Source of the DNA: Rhodocyclaceae bacterium
Lineage (GTDB): Bacteria > Pseudomonadota > Gammaproteobacteria > Burkholderiales > Rhodocyclaceae
Length of the DNA stretch: 64,000 bases
Reading direction: 5' to 3'
Assembly (NCBI GenBank): GCA_004379165.1
Contig: NKXK01000025.1
Location: forward strand, 62,001-126,000
Below the pieces are notes generated by a model. The model was not told the origin of the DNA and searched no databases. It saw only the letters and a program-made list of their open reading frames with translations. Position 1 is the first letter of the stretch. Each line of letters opens with the position of its first letter. Shown in pieces: positions 33,892 to 43,019 of this stretch. A program made the translations under genes and the position numbers.

Positions 33892-34446
33892 GTGCGTGAC
33901 AGTTCAGATGTAATGAGCGATCAGGAAGTTTGCCTTTTCTATCGGCTTGACCAAAGCGATCGCATTACGGCGATCGGCGGTGCCTGGGACCGGATGGCGC
34001 AGGAAAACGGCGGCGATCGGCTTTGCGGTGACTCGGTTGTCGGTCGCCCGCTCTATGACTTCATCAGTGGCGATATCAGCAAGATGTTTGTCAGGACCGT
34101 CATCGAGGGTGTTCGGGTTTTGCAGAGACCTCGGACGGTGCCTTACCGGTGTGACTCGCCGGGACTCAGACGCTACATGGAAATGTCGATCAAATGCGAA
34201 CCGGGCGGAGGCTTGCTGCTTGAGCACCGACAAGTCCGCACCGAAGCGACCGGCAGACGTTTCGATTTCAGGGTGGGCAGGCAGCCGCTCCGACAGATGG
34301 TGGTTCGTTGTTCTCACTGCAATGCCGTCAAATTCGAGGGGCGATGGGGGGAGCCGGAGGCGTTGCTGCCGGTGGCGTCGACCACCGATGTTCCAGTGAT
34401 CTACGGGGTCTGCCCGAATTGCATGGATCTGGTGCGAAGAATATGA
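33892..34446 (+). CDS. PAS-like protein with C-terminal CxxC...CxxC motif, coupled to a hybrid kinase
   Basis: The 184-aa protein looks like a single PAS-like sensor ([20 protein letters not shown], then [11 protein letters not shown]). A C-terminal module follows with [13 protein letters not shown] and YGVCPNC, a cysteine pattern seen at the end of other PAS and receiver proteins. GTG 33892 is chosen because GGGAGAC lies 6 nt upstream; ATG 33913 is the alternative, and the track start at 33844 is less likely. Its stop overlaps the ATG of the hybrid kinase by 4 bp, so it is probably an accessory sensor for that kinase. The four cysteines may bind zinc or act as a redox switch; that is inference. 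Confidence 0.7.
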   Translation: MRDSSDVMSDQEVCLFYRLDQSDRITAIGGAWDRMAQENGGDRLCGDSVVGRPLYDFISGDISKMFVRTVIEGVRVLQRPRTVPYRCDSPGLRRYMEMSIKCEPGGGLLLEHRQVRTEATGRRFDFRVGRQPLRQMVVRCSHCNAVKFEGRWGEPEALLPVASTTDVPVIYGVCPNCMDLVRRI

Positions 34447-37400
34447 ACGATGCACTCAATTTCCCGGTGCCCGATGCTCCCCGAGGCGGAATTGCCAGTG
34501 ATTTGCCGTCGTCCACAGCCGATTACCTGACGCAAATCGAATCGGTCGTCAGTGTCGGCGCCTGGCGTCTCAATCCCGATACGGCCTGGCTGCAATGGAG
34601 CGATGGCATTTATCAGATGTTGGGGCACCCTAAGTCCGAGCCCCCCTCTCTGGTTGCGGGCTTGGGCTATTTTGACGGGGAAAGCCGTGGCCGCGTTGAG
34701 GCCGCGCTCGCCGAGAGTTGGCAGCATGGTAGCCCTTTCCTGTTGCAGGTGGCGATGCATACGCGCCAGGGCACGCCCATCTGGGCTGAGTTGCGTTGTC
34801 AGGGGCGGACCGATGCGGGTGACGAGAGCTACCTCAGTGGCATTCTGCTGAATGTTTCCGATCGCCTTTCGATGATGGAACGGGCGATGTCCGCGGAAGC
34901 GCGCCTTCAGTTTTGGGGAGACATGCTTCCGGACGGGCTGCTCGAACTGACGCTGGATGGTCGGATTGCTTCGGTCAATAAAAAGGCAATGACCCTTCTC
35001 GGCTACACCGATCGGCATACGTTGCTGGGGAGTGTTTTCTCCCGCCTCTTGCCGGCAATGATGGATGAAAACCTGCATGCAGTGAGCACTGGGCAAACCC
35101 CCCTGAGTCGGGTCATGGAGGAAGGCTTTGGTTCGGCCTCGGACGTTTATGGCGTGAAAGATCGCCTCGGTCGCGTTGTGTGGGTCGAAATGCATGTGAG
35201 GCCGATGCGTGACGAACACGGCACGGTGCAGAACTTTGCCGTGCTGCTTCGAGATATCAACGTGCTCAAGCGGCTTGAGTCACAGCATCGTCAGGAAGTT
35301 GCAGTTCACGCTGAAACTGAAGAGATCGCCCGCCTTCGCCTTGGTCACTGGAGGCTCTATCTACCAACCGATAAATTGAGTTGTTCTCAGCAATGTGCAG
35401 TGGTGCTTGGTATGGCAGGAATGCATGTTTTCTCGCGTGCGGATTTTGTTGCCCGCGTTCATGCTGACGACCTGCCCGCCCTGCGATTGGCCTGGAAGCA
35501 TGCCCGGGACAGCGGGGAAATCGATATCGAATGTCGTTTACGGCCGGAGTTCGGTGAGCGCTGGATACGATTGATTGGTCGGGTGACGCGCAATCGCAGT
35601 GGTAAAGCCTATGCGGCCAGTGGTGTGGTTCAGGATATTTCTGACCGGCGGCGAACAGAAGAGCAGTTGCGGAAAATTTCGGTCGCCATCGAGCAGAGCC
35701 CCAATGCCGTCCAGATCACCGATCTGCAGGCCCGTCTCGAGTACGTCAACCCGGCTTTCGAGAAGTTGACTGGCTACACGCGCGAGGAAGCCATGGGGCG
35801 GAATCCGTCTTTCCTGGCCTCGGGACTGACGCCGAAAGCAACTATCCGCGATCTTTGGGAAAAACTGCTTAGCGGGCAGACCTGGCAGGGGGAACTGATC
35901 AACCGGAAGAAATCCGGCGAAACTTATGTTGAATATGCGTTCATTTCGCCGGTGCATCAGGCCGATGGTCGGGTGACACACTTTCTTGCGCTCAAGGAGG
36001 ACATGACCGAACGCAAGCGGCTGGCGGAGGAACTGGATGCGCATCGCCACCATCTCGAAGATCTGGTCGCGCAACGTACTCATGAACTGATTGAGGCCAA
36101 GGCGGTGGCCGAGGCTGCCAGTGCCGCCAAGAGCAGTTTCCTGGCCAGCATGAGTCATGAAATCCGGACACCTTTGAATGCCATTATCGGCCTCAACCGG
36201 ATGGCACTCAGGCTCAGCCATGACCCTGTTCAGCAAGGGCAACTGCAGCGACAGTCGGGCGCGGCCGAACATCTGCTGCAAGTGATCAACGATATTCTCG
36301 ATTTCTCCAAAATCGAGGCCGGAAAGTTGCAACTGGAGCGCACCGCACTCGATTTCGGCGACATCTTCGAAAATTTGCAGGCGATCCTGCAGCCACGTGC
36401 CGATGAGCGAGGGCTCAGACTGCAATTGCAGATAGATCCGGCACTGAACACGCTGGCCCTGTTTGGCGACCCATTGCGGCTGGGCCAGGTGTTGATCAAT
36501 CTTGGAAACAACGCGATCAAGTTCACCGAGCAGGGCGAGGTGACGGTTGGCGCCAAGCTCGTTGCTCAAAATGACACGCAGGTTGATGTGTGCCTGTTCG
36601 TTCGCGATACTGGCATCGGCATGAGTGCTGACGCGCAGGCGAAGTTATTCGAGGAATTCACGCAGGCCGATCAATCCATTAGCCGACGCTATGGTGGCAG
36701 TGGGCTGGGGCTGGCGATTACCCATCGTCTTTTGCAGATGATGGGTGGCAGTATTCGCGCTGAGAGCGAGCAGGGGCGGGGCAGTCTGTTTGAAATTCGT
36801 CTCAAGCTGCCAATCGATACTGGAACGCACCATCCATCACTGGCTGCGGTCGACACTGAAAAGTTGCTGAAATCGCGTTTCCCCAACTTGCGTGTTTTGC
36901 TGGCTGAGGATAATCCGATCAACCAGGAGGTGACTGTTGATCTCCTGCGGCCGGTCGCGGTGCAGATCGATGTGGCTAACGATCGCAGCGAGGCCGTCGC
37001 GCTGGCGAAAGACGCACGCTATGACCTCGTGCTGATGGACATGCAGATGCCAGTGATGGACGGCCTGGAGGCGACGCGGCAGATCCGGGCGCTCGAGAAC
37101 TGGTCGGATGTACCGATCATTGCGCTAACCGCAAATGCGTTTGCGGAGGATCGTGAGCGCTGTCGGCAGGCCGGGATGAACGACCACTTGGGCAAGCCAG
37201 TTGAGGCGCATGTGGTGTACCGCATGATGCTGCATTGGCTGATGCAGCCAAGGGTCGCACTACCAACACCGGTAGCCGCTCCGGCGCCGGTGGTCGCCCA
37301 GACCGCTACTGTGATTGATCTGGCTCCGGGTGATCCGATCTCCGCCCTGGTCGGTCTGCCCGGTTTCGATGTAGAGGCAGGTCTCCGCTACCTTGGCGGA

Positions 37401-37694
37401 AACGCCATGGTGTATCGGCGAATTTTGCGTCGCTATGCCGAAGTCAATGTCGATGTGCCCGCCCGAATCGAGGCGGCATTGACTGCTGGGGATGCCGAGA
37501 CGGTCCGCACACTGGCGCACGGCCTGAAAGGTGCCTCGGCGACGCTCGGTTTGTTGCAGGTACGGGAAGGTGCGTTGGCCGTGGAAATGGCGGTGCGTGA
37601 GGGGCGACCGATGAGTGAGGTTGCAGCTTTGCTGCCGGCGATGGTGCAGGCGCTGGATTCGGTGCGCGCGCAGATTGTTGCCGCCTTATATTGA
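34443..37694 (+). CDS. Hybrid sensor histidine kinase (PAS, HisKA, HATPase, receiver, Hpt)
   Basis: This cytosolic 1083-aa phosphorelay protein has no clear membrane span. Several PAS segments (~30-550) end with one containing [20 protein letters not shown]. HisKA follows with the phosphorylated His in [17 protein letters not shown], then HATPase with [12 protein letters not shown] and [15 protein letters not shown]. The receiver has [12 protein letters not shown] and the acceptor Asp in [13 protein letters not shown]. The C-terminal Hpt domain has its His in [13 protein letters not shown]. The ATG at 34443 overlaps the stop of the small PAS-like gene. The final phosphate acceptor is not encoded adjacent, unless it is the FixJ-like regulator at 39658. 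A related kinase begins at 62099. Confidence 0.93.
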   Translation: MNDALNFPVPDAPRGGIASDLPSSTADYLTQIESVVSVGAWRLNPDTAWLQWSDGIYQMLGHPKSEPPSLVAGLGYFDGESRGRVEAALAESWQHGSPFLLQVAMHTRQGTPIWAELRCQGRTDAGDESYLSGILLNVSDRLSMMERAMSAEARLQFWGDMLPDGLLELTLDGRIASVNKKAMTLLGYTDRHTLLGSVFSRLLPAMMDENLHAVSTGQTPLSRVMEEGFGSASDVYGVKDRLGRVVWVEMHVRPMRDEHGTVQNFAVLLRDINVLKRLESQHRQEVAVHAETEEIARLRLGHWRLYLPTDKLSCSQQCAVVLGMAGMHVFSRADFVARVHADDLPALRLAWKHARDSGEIDIECRLRPEFGERWIRLIGRVTRNRSGKAYAASGVVQDISDRRRTEEQLRKISVAIEQSPNAVQITDLQARLEYVNPAFEKLTGYTREEAMGRNPSFLASGLTPKATIRDLWEKLLSGQTWQGELINRKKSGETYVEYAFISPVHQADGRVTHFLALKEDMTERKRLAEELDAHRHHLEDLVAQRTHELIEAKAVAEAASAAKSSFLASMSHEIRTPLNAIIGLNRMALRLSHDPVQQGQLQRQSGAAEHLLQVINDILDFSKIEAGKLQLERTALDFGDIFENLQAILQPRADERGLRLQLQIDPALNTLALFGDPLRLGQVLINLGNNAIKFTEQGEVTVGAKLVAQNDTQVDVCLFVRDTGIGMSADAQAKLFEEFTQADQSISRRYGGSGLGLAITHRLLQMMGGSIRAESEQGRGSLFEIRLKLPIDTGTHHPSLAAVDTEKLLKSRFPNLRVLLAEDNPINQEVTVDLLRPVAVQIDVANDRSEAVALAKDARYDLVLMDMQMPVMDGLEATRQIRALENWSDVPIIALTANAFAEDRERCRQAGMNDHLGKPVEAHVVYRMMLHWLMQPRVALPTPVAAPAPVVAQTATVIDLAPGDPISALVGLPGFDVEAGLRYLGGNAMVYRRILRRYAEVNVDVPARIEAALTAGDAETVRTLAHGLKGASATLGLLQVREGALAVEMAVREGRPMSEVAALLPAMVQALDSVRAQIVAALY

Positions 37695-37776
37695 CGAATC
37701 GACCACAAACGCTTGCGTGCCTTGGTGATGGTTTTGCGTAGAATCCAGCCTTTAGACTTTGGCGCGCCTCGACGTA

Positions 37777-39654
37777 ATGGCTGATCCATCACAGCCGGAT
37801 GACCCCGGGTTTTTGACCAATTTTCAGGTCGACCGCAAGTCGCTGCTTACCAGAGACATCGGTGAGCGGTTGCTGGCACTGAGTCCGTCGCCAGTTCTGC
37901 TTTTGGACATGAAAAGTGCTTCGATCATTGAGGCCAATCCGGCGGCGCAGGCAATTTTCGGAAGTGCGCAACTGCCGTTGGTGGGCACGCATTTCATGCA
38001 TTGTTTTCGGCATCCTGAGGATGGTAAGCACATACTCGACGAACGGCTGGAGCATGTCGCGCTCCAGTATTTCGTTTTGGGCGCCGGCCGACACCTCCCG
38101 GTGGAGCTTGATTTGCGGCGACTCGATGACGCGGGTGTGATATTGGTATTCATCCGCGATCTGACGTCGCGATTGGCACTCGATAATCAGCGGCTGATCG
38201 CCCAGCGCAATTACAGGCTGCTTTTCGACAACGCTCCGCAGCCGATGATGCTGCTCGACAAGGGCTTTGTGATCGTCGGTGCCAATCGCGCTGCCGCGAT
38301 TCTCTACGGTTTTGCCGATAATGAGATCCCCTTGCTCAGTCTCAAGGCGATGCTTGTGAACCCGCGTGACCTTGACCAATACCGCGTGCAACTGGATCCG
38401 CGCACCCTGGCACCACAGTGGCATTGGCGGACGGACGGCAGTCAGCGTTTGATCGAGCCGTCGGTCTCGACCTTGCGGCGCGAGCGGCAGACTTTCCTGC
38501 TGGTGGTGCTGCGGGATGTCACAGACAGCGAGCATCAGATTGCCGAACTCCGGCGGGCCGAGGAACGTTGGCGTTTTGCCCTCGATGGCCACGGTGATGG
38601 TGTCTGGGAATGGTTGCCACAGAGCGGGGAGGCCATCGTTTCCCAGCGGTTTCTCGACATGCTGGGGTTTGGCGTCGAGGATGCCCGGCATCCCTTCGAT
38701 TACTGGGATGCGCGGGTGCATCCTGAAGACTATCTGCGAATGCACTTGGCGATCATGCAGCATTTTCTCGCCGAGTCGCCGGTAATTGCTGGTGAATACC
38801 GGATGATGACCGTCGACGGTCAGTATCGCTGGCTGGCCATCCGGGCTCGCGCAATCGAGACCGATGCCAGCGGTCGCATTGATCGAATCATCGGTACTGT
38901 GCGCGATGTACACGAGCAACGTCGGCAAGAGCAACGCGAGCGCTTGCAGCAGGAACAGTTGATGCATACAGCCCGTCTGGCGACGATGGGCGAACTGGTG
39001 ACGATGATCGCGCATGAGGTTACGCAACCGCTGACGGCGATCAGCAATTACTCAGCGGTTGCCCGTCGCCACCTGCAACGCCAGGGTGACAGCGTGCCGG
39101 CAGATGCCACCCACGCGCTGAACCGTATTTCGGAACTGGTCAGCCATGCCGGCGAAGTGGTGCATCGTATCCGCAGCTTTGTTCGCAAGGGGGAGCTGAG
39201 GCTGGAGCCGATTTCGATCAACGTCCTCATTGTTGATGTGGCGCGCCTGGCCGAGATCCAGGCGCGGGCACTGTCGGCAGAGATTGATCTCGATCTGGCC
39301 ATCGGTTTGCCCGAACTGACCGGCGACCGGATGCAGCTTGGGCAGATGCTGTTGAATCTGGCCCGTAACGGGTTGGAGGCGATGGGGGCGGTGGATGGTC
39401 CGCGCCGACTGAAATTGCGTTCTGCGCTGAACTCCGAAAACGAGATCACGGTCGAAGTTGAGGACTGTGGTTGCGGGCTGTCGGCGGCGTTGGCGATGGA
39501 CGTAATTACCCCGTTCTTCACCACCAAGCCGGAGGGCCTGGGCATGGGCTTGGCGATCTGCAAAACGGTCGTCGAGAACCACCAGGGTCGCCTCTGGGTC
39601 AGCGCTGCCAAACCTGCGGGCACGGTCTTTCATGTTGCCCTTCCGGTGAGGTGA
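37777..39654 (+). CDS. PAS-containing sensor histidine kinase (FixL-like)
   Basis: The 625-aa kinase has three PAS-like regions (~25-145, ~150-265 and ~275-395), the last with WRFALDGHGDGVWEWLP, typical of PAS_3. The kinase core has the H-box LATMGELVTMIAHEVTQPLT, an N-box around LLNLARNGLEAM, and a G-box EGLGMGLAICKTVVE. This H-box style is shared with FixL/TodS/StyS kinases that pair with FixJ-type regulators, and such a gene follows 3 bp later. ATG 37777 is chosen over the track's TTG at 37759. The signal is unknown: the PAS domains show no obvious heme-binding motif that I can confirm. Confidence 0.9.
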   Translation: MADPSQPDDPGFLTNFQVDRKSLLTRDIGERLLALSPSPVLLLDMKSASIIEANPAAQAIFGSAQLPLVGTHFMHCFRHPEDGKHILDERLEHVALQYFVLGAGRHLPVELDLRRLDDAGVILVFIRDLTSRLALDNQRLIAQRNYRLLFDNAPQPMMLLDKGFVIVGANRAAAILYGFADNEIPLLSLKAMLVNPRDLDQYRVQLDPRTLAPQWHWRTDGSQRLIEPSVSTLRRERQTFLLVVLRDVTDSEHQIAELRRAEERWRFALDGHGDGVWEWLPQSGEAIVSQRFLDMLGFGVEDARHPFDYWDARVHPEDYLRMHLAIMQHFLAESPVIAGEYRMMTVDGQYRWLAIRARAIETDASGRIDRIIGTVRDVHEQRRQEQRERLQQEQLMHTARLATMGELVTMIAHEVTQPLTAISNYSAVARRHLQRQGDSVPADATHALNRISELVSHAGEVVHRIRSFVRKGELRLEPISINVLIVDVARLAEIQARALSAEIDLDLAIGLPELTGDRMQLGQMLLNLARNGLEAMGAVDGPRRLKLRSALNSENEITVEVEDCGCGLSAALAMDVITPFFTTKPEGLGMGLAICKTVVENHQGRLWVSAAKPAGTVFHVALPVR

Positions 39655-39657
39655 ATC

Positions 39658-40284
39658 GTGACTGAGTCCAAACAAGCCCTGATCTGTGTCATCGATGACG
39701 ACGACGCCGTTCGTGAGTCGGTGACGATGTTACTGGCCACCGTCGGTGTGGCTGCCTGCGGTTATCGCGACTGTCAGGCGTTTCTGAAGGATGAAGCTGC
39801 GCGTGCGGCAGATGCAATGATTCTCGACGTGCGCCTGCCCGGCATCAATGGTCTGGAGTTTCATGAAAAATTCGCCGAGCGTATCGGCGACATGCCCGTG
39901 ATTTTTATTTCCGGCCATGGGGATATTCCGATGGCCGTGCGGGCCATGCGCCAGGGAGCGCTGGATTTCCTGCAAAAGCCTTTTGCTGAACAGACCTTGA
40001 TCGACCGCGTCAATCAAGCCATCGCGCTGGCTGCGCAACGGCGGGAAAAACGATCCGAGGTGGCTGCGGTCCAGTCACTTCTTGATCAGCTGACGCCTCG
40101 CGAGCGGGAAGTGCTCGATTACATGGTCCAAGGCCACAGCAGCAAGGTGATTGCCAATGCGCTGGACATCAGCGCTCGGACGATAGAGCAGCACCGGGCG
40201 CGGATCATGGAGAAGATGCAGGTGGGTTCCGTTGCGGAACTGGTCCATGCCTTGACACTGGCAGGAGAGGCGCGCCATCCGTAA
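39658..40284 (+). CDS. FixJ/NarL-family two-component response regulator
   Basis: The 208-aa regulator has a receiver domain with acidic pocket CVIDDDDAVRESV, phosphoacceptor in AMILDVRLPGINGLEF and conserved Lys in FLQKPFAEQTL. A LuxR-type helix-turn-helix follows (LTPREREVLDYMVQGHSSK, ISARTIEQHRARIMEKM). The domain linker and sequence match FixJ/TtrR/StyR regulators. The GTG start lies 3 bp after the kinase stop, so the pair forms one unit. The next gene is a phasin, which may or may not be a target. Confidence 0.95.
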   Translation: MTESKQALICVIDDDDAVRESVTMLLATVGVAACGYRDCQAFLKDEAARAADAMILDVRLPGINGLEFHEKFAERIGDMPVIFISGHGDIPMAVRAMRQGALDFLQKPFAEQTLIDRVNQAIALAAQRREKRSEVAAVQSLLDQLTPREREVLDYMVQGHSSKVIANALDISARTIEQHRARIMEKMQVGSVAELVHALTLAGEARHP

Positions 40285-40294
40285 GACTACGGAT
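40277..40294. other. Perfect hairpin over the response-regulator stop codon
   Basis: ATCCGTA-AGAC-TACGGAT is a perfect 7-bp inverted repeat that includes the TAA stop. There is no T run, so it is at best a weak terminator or a regulatory element. Confidence 0.35.
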
Positions 40295-40386
40295 AGGTCT
40301 AGCAATTTATCCGACTGTTCGGAATTTTTCTCCGGTAGGAAACTACGCTCATCAAATCGTAGTGACACACCAAAGGAGAAAATTCC

Positions 40387-40950
40387 ATGCAAAAAGAGAT
40401 TCAACAGTGGCTGGCCGTACAGAGCAAGCAGCAGGCTGAATTGGCCGATATCGGCGCCGGCCTGTTTGACATCACCGTTCAGGGGGTGTCTGACCTTTGC
40501 GAGCTGAACTTTGGTGCCGCCCGTCGCCAATTGGCCCATACCGGTCAGGGTCTGGCTGCGCTGACTTCGCCTGAGCAACTGCCGGCAGCGATGCAAAAGG
40601 TGGCCGAACAGGCAATCAGCGATATTCAGGCCTACATGCAGGAAAGCGCTGACTTGCTCGTTCGTCTGCACCAACAGAGCCAGGCGCTCGTTGCCGATCA
40701 CTTCAAGCTGGTCCAGGCCTCTGCCGACACGCTGATCGACCAGACACAAAAGCTGTCGCCGGGTGCCTCCGAGGTTGTTGGTTCGGCATTGCGTAGCTGG
40801 GTCGACGGGGCGCAAAGCGCGGTAGTTCAAATGAACCAGATGTCGTCGCAGTTCAGCGAGTTCGCCGGCAACAACCGCGCCGTCGCGGCCGTCTGGCAAA
40901 ACGCCAAGGCGCCGGTCCGCAGCCGTAGCAACGGCAAGTCGGCGAACTGA
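40387..40950 (+). CDS. Phasin family protein (PHA granule-associated)
   Basis: The 187-aa, alpha-helical protein has no cysteine-rich or catalytic motif and follows the Phasin_2 pattern: EIQQWLAVQSKQQAELADIG, then long amphipathic helices with Gln/Ala heptads (QAISDIQAYMQESADLLVRL). It ends in a basic tail (APVRSRSNGKSAN). Phasins coat polyhydroxyalkanoate granules and control their size. AAAGGAGAAAATTCC before the ATG is a very strong ribosome site, consistent with high expression. No PHA synthase is in the window. A repeat element follows its stop. Confidence 0.88.
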   Translation: MQKEIQQWLAVQSKQQAELADIGAGLFDITVQGVSDLCELNFGAARRQLAHTGQGLAALTSPEQLPAAMQKVAEQAISDIQAYMQESADLLVRLHQQSQALVADHFKLVQASADTLIDQTQKLSPGASEVVGSALRSWVDGAQSAVVQMNQMSSQFSEFAGNNRAVAAVWQNAKAPVRSRSNGKSAN

Positions 40951-40966
40951 TCAGGCGCTGATTTAA

Positions 40967-41037
40967 TCGTCATCCCCGCGAAAGCGGGGATCCAGGCTGT
41001 TGAGTTTTATGGATTCCCGCGTTCGCGAGAATGACAG
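40967..41037. repeat. 71-bp intergenic repeat, copy 2 of 2
   Basis: TCGTCATCCCCGCGAAAGCG..GGATTCCCGCGTTCGCGAGAATGACA aligns over its length with 1697-1767. It has the inverted arms CCCCGCGAAAGCGGGG and TCGCG-type GC hairpins and lies after the phasin gene. Confidence 0.75.
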
Positions 41038-41137
41038 TTTCGATTACATCAGTCTTTACATAAACCTCACTGATGCTTGCAGGGCCGCCTGTATGGGCGG
41101 GCTGCCTGGCCGATACAGTTTTTTCAGGGAGTGATTC

Positions 41138-41404
41138 ATGGCGCTGTCGATCGCAATAGCCGAGTCCCGGCGCGGGCTTTGCCTGAGTGGCCACCTGAAC
41201 GGCTCGGCGGCCTGCATGGTCAGTTCCGATCTCCTGCGTCAGTTGAACTTGCCTTTGCCTTGCGAGTTCGACCTGTCGGGAATCGACGGCATCGACGATG
41301 CCGGGCTGGATCTTTTGCTGGCGCTGAAAGATGACGGGCTGGTCGAGCGTTTTACCCGCCATTCCGGCGTCGTGCTCGAAGCACTTGGCCGCCGGCAGGG
41401 CTGA
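41138..41404 (+). CDS. Small STAS-like domain protein
   Basis: The 88-aa protein has a STAS-like core: LCLSGHLNGSAACMVSSDLL, then CEFDLSGIDGIDDAGLDLLLAL. The latter resembles the VDLSGVxxIDSAGLALLL signature of anti-anti-sigma factors and MlaB. The DAG rather than DSAG/DSSG turn means that the usual phosphorylated Ser is replaced. CAGGGAG precedes the ATG. It is followed 1 bp later by a small membrane protein gene, so they are probably translated together. The partner is not known. Confidence 0.65.
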   Translation: MALSIAIAESRRGLCLSGHLNGSAACMVSSDLLRQLNLPLPCEFDLSGIDGIDDAGLDLLLALKDDGLVERFTRHSGVVLEALGRRQG

Positions 41405-41405
41405 C

Positions 41406-41720
41406 ATGCGCATCATGGTTCCACAACTTCGTGTGCTGTCCAATGTGGGCTTTCCCGCGCTATATCAGGGTTTGTTCAGCTATCTGCTGCTGCTTGGCTA
41501 CGCCAGTGGTCAATGGTCGGTACTGATTGCCAGTCTGATTATCGGCTCTGCGTTCATCGGTATTCCGCTGACCATGGCGTACAACCTCTCCGCCCTGACA
41601 AGGCAGTGTCCGAGTACCTTGTTGCTGATCGGCCGGCCGGTACTGGTGGCGATGGTGCTGCCTTTCTGCCAGTTGGTGCTGCTGGTGACGCTGCCGCGCA
41701 TGGCAGGCTGGCTGGCCTGA
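41406..41720 (+). CDS. Small integral membrane protein of unknown function
   Basis: The 104-aa protein has about three hydrophobic spans: ALYQGLFSYLLLLGYA, VLIASLIIGSAFIGIPL, and VLVAMVLPFCQLVLLVTL. No family is recognised. ATG 41406 (MRIMVPQLRVLSN) lies immediately after the STAS-like gene; the longer track frame from 41331 overlaps that gene and is less likely. The two genes may form a membrane-anchored regulatory pair. Confidence 0.55.
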   Translation: MRIMVPQLRVLSNVGFPALYQGLFSYLLLLGYASGQWSVLIASLIIGSAFIGIPLTMAYNLSALTRQCPSTLLLIGRPVLVAMVLPFCQLVLLVTLPRMAGWLA

Positions 41721-41823
41721 AGCGAGCCAGAAATTTTTCGACGCTGCGGGAACTCTCGCGCTTTAGACGGGTCAGTGTTGCAACTGCGTTGAGATGCTCT
41801 GGCATCAATTTGCTGGGAGATTC

Positions 41824-41946
41824 AAAGGGGAGTAGCTCTTCGTTGTGATGTCGTCAGCACGAAAAGTCAGCCGACTTTTCCGGCGTCACAGGTGGTCCAA
41901 AGCGACCGCGAGCAAGACCTTTGCCGGGCAGGCAAAGGTGCTCTTG
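41824..41946 (+). ncRNA. yybP-ykoY (Mn2+-sensing) riboswitch upstream of terC
   Basis: The leader has the two hallmarks of the yybP-ykoY family: AAAGGGGAGTAGC near the 5' side (41824-41836) and GCAAGACCTTTGCCGGGCAGGC..AAAGGTGCTCTTG at the 3' side. The paired GCAAGACCT and AGGTGCTCTTG would close P3, with the intervening GTCAGCACGAAAAGTCAG hairpins. The class binds Mn2+ and activates exporters such as Alx/MntP/TerC proteins. It ends about 58 bp before terC, with room for an expression platform over the ribosome site. Confidence 0.85.
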
Positions 41947-42004
41947 TCGTCAAGAAGCCTTTGTCCTGACATGGTCAAAAGGTTTGTTCGACAAGGAGCT
42001 TTTC

Positions 42005-43006
42005 ATGGAAACAATCGGTACCTGGTGGATGTGGGCGGGATTCTTCGCCATCGTCCTCGTCATGCTCGCCATCGACCTCTTCGTGGTCGGCGGCGGCAAA
42101 CAGCATCGTGTCTCGTTCAAGGAGGCCGCGACCTGGTCCGGAATCTGGGTCGGCGTCTCCTTCCTCTTTGCCGGTGCGCTCTGGTGGTATCTCGACCACA
42201 GTGCCGGCCGCGAGATCGCCAATACGAAGACCATCGAGTACATCACCGGCTATCTGATCGAGAAGTCGCTGGCCATCGATAACGTCTTCGTCTGGCTGAT
42301 GCTGTTCAGCTTCTTTGCCGTCCCGCTCGAACTGCAGAAACGGGTGCTGGTGCTCGGTGTGCTCGGCGCCATCGTCATGCGGACGATCATGATCTTTGCC
42401 GGCGTCTGGCTGATTGCCAAGTTCCACTGGATTCTCTACGTGTTCGGCGCTTTCCTTCTGATCACCGGCATCAAGATGTGGTGGTTTGCCGACGAGAAGC
42501 CCGATCTAGAAAACAACCCGGTCATCCGCTGGATACGCCAGCACATGAAGGTCACCGACGAGCTGCATGGCGAGCGCTTCTTCGTCATGCGCGAAGAGGC
42601 CGGCAAGCTGGTGCGTTACGCGACGCCGCTGTTCCTGGTCCTGATCCTTGTCGAATTCACCGACCTGATCTTTGCGGTCGACTCGATTCCGGCGATTTTC
42701 GCGATCACGACCGACCCCTTCATCGTCCTGACGTCCAACATCTTCGCCATTCTTGGTCTGCGGGCGATGTACTTCCTGCTCGCCGACATGGCTGACCGCT
42801 TCTCGCTGCTCAAGTACGGGCTGGCGATGGTGTTGATGTTCATCGGCGTCAAGATGCTGCTGATCGACATCTTCAAGGTTCCGGTGGTCTTCTCGCTGGG
42901 TGTCGTCGCCGCGATCATCGCGACCTCCATCATCCTGTCGTTGCGCAAGGAGAACCAGTCTGCCAGCAACACTGGCTCCGGTTCCTCGAATCCGGATACG
43001 GTTTGA
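42005..43006 (+). CDS. terC: TerC/Alx-family membrane protein (probable Mn2+ exporter)
   Basis: The 333-aa protein has 8-9 membrane spans and the TerC family signature [20 protein letters not shown], with conserved aspartates in the membrane, and an earlier [17 protein letters not shown]. Members preceded by yybP-ykoY riboswitches, such as Alx, protect cells against manganese and alkaline stress. ATG 42005 follows CAAGGAGCTTTTC; the track start upstream lies in the riboswitch. It leads a four-gene unit with ftsH, DUF456 and dgkA. Confidence 0.92.
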   Translation: METIGTWWMWAGFFAIVLVMLAIDLFVVGGGKQHRVSFKEAATWSGIWVGVSFLFAGALWWYLDHSAGREIANTKTIEYITGYLIEKSLAIDNVFVWLMLFSFFAVPLELQKRVLVLGVLGAIVMRTIMIFAGVWLIAKFHWILYVFGAFLLITGIKMWWFADEKPDLENNPVIRWIRQHMKVTDELHGERFFVMREEAGKLVRYATPLFLVLILVEFTDLIFAVDSIPAIFAITTDPFIVLTSNIFAILGLRAMYFLLADMADRFSLLKYGLAMVLMFIGVKMLLIDIFKVPVVFSLGVVAAIIATSIILSLRKENQSASNTGSGSSNPDTV

Positions 43007-43019
43007 AAGGGGAATGATC

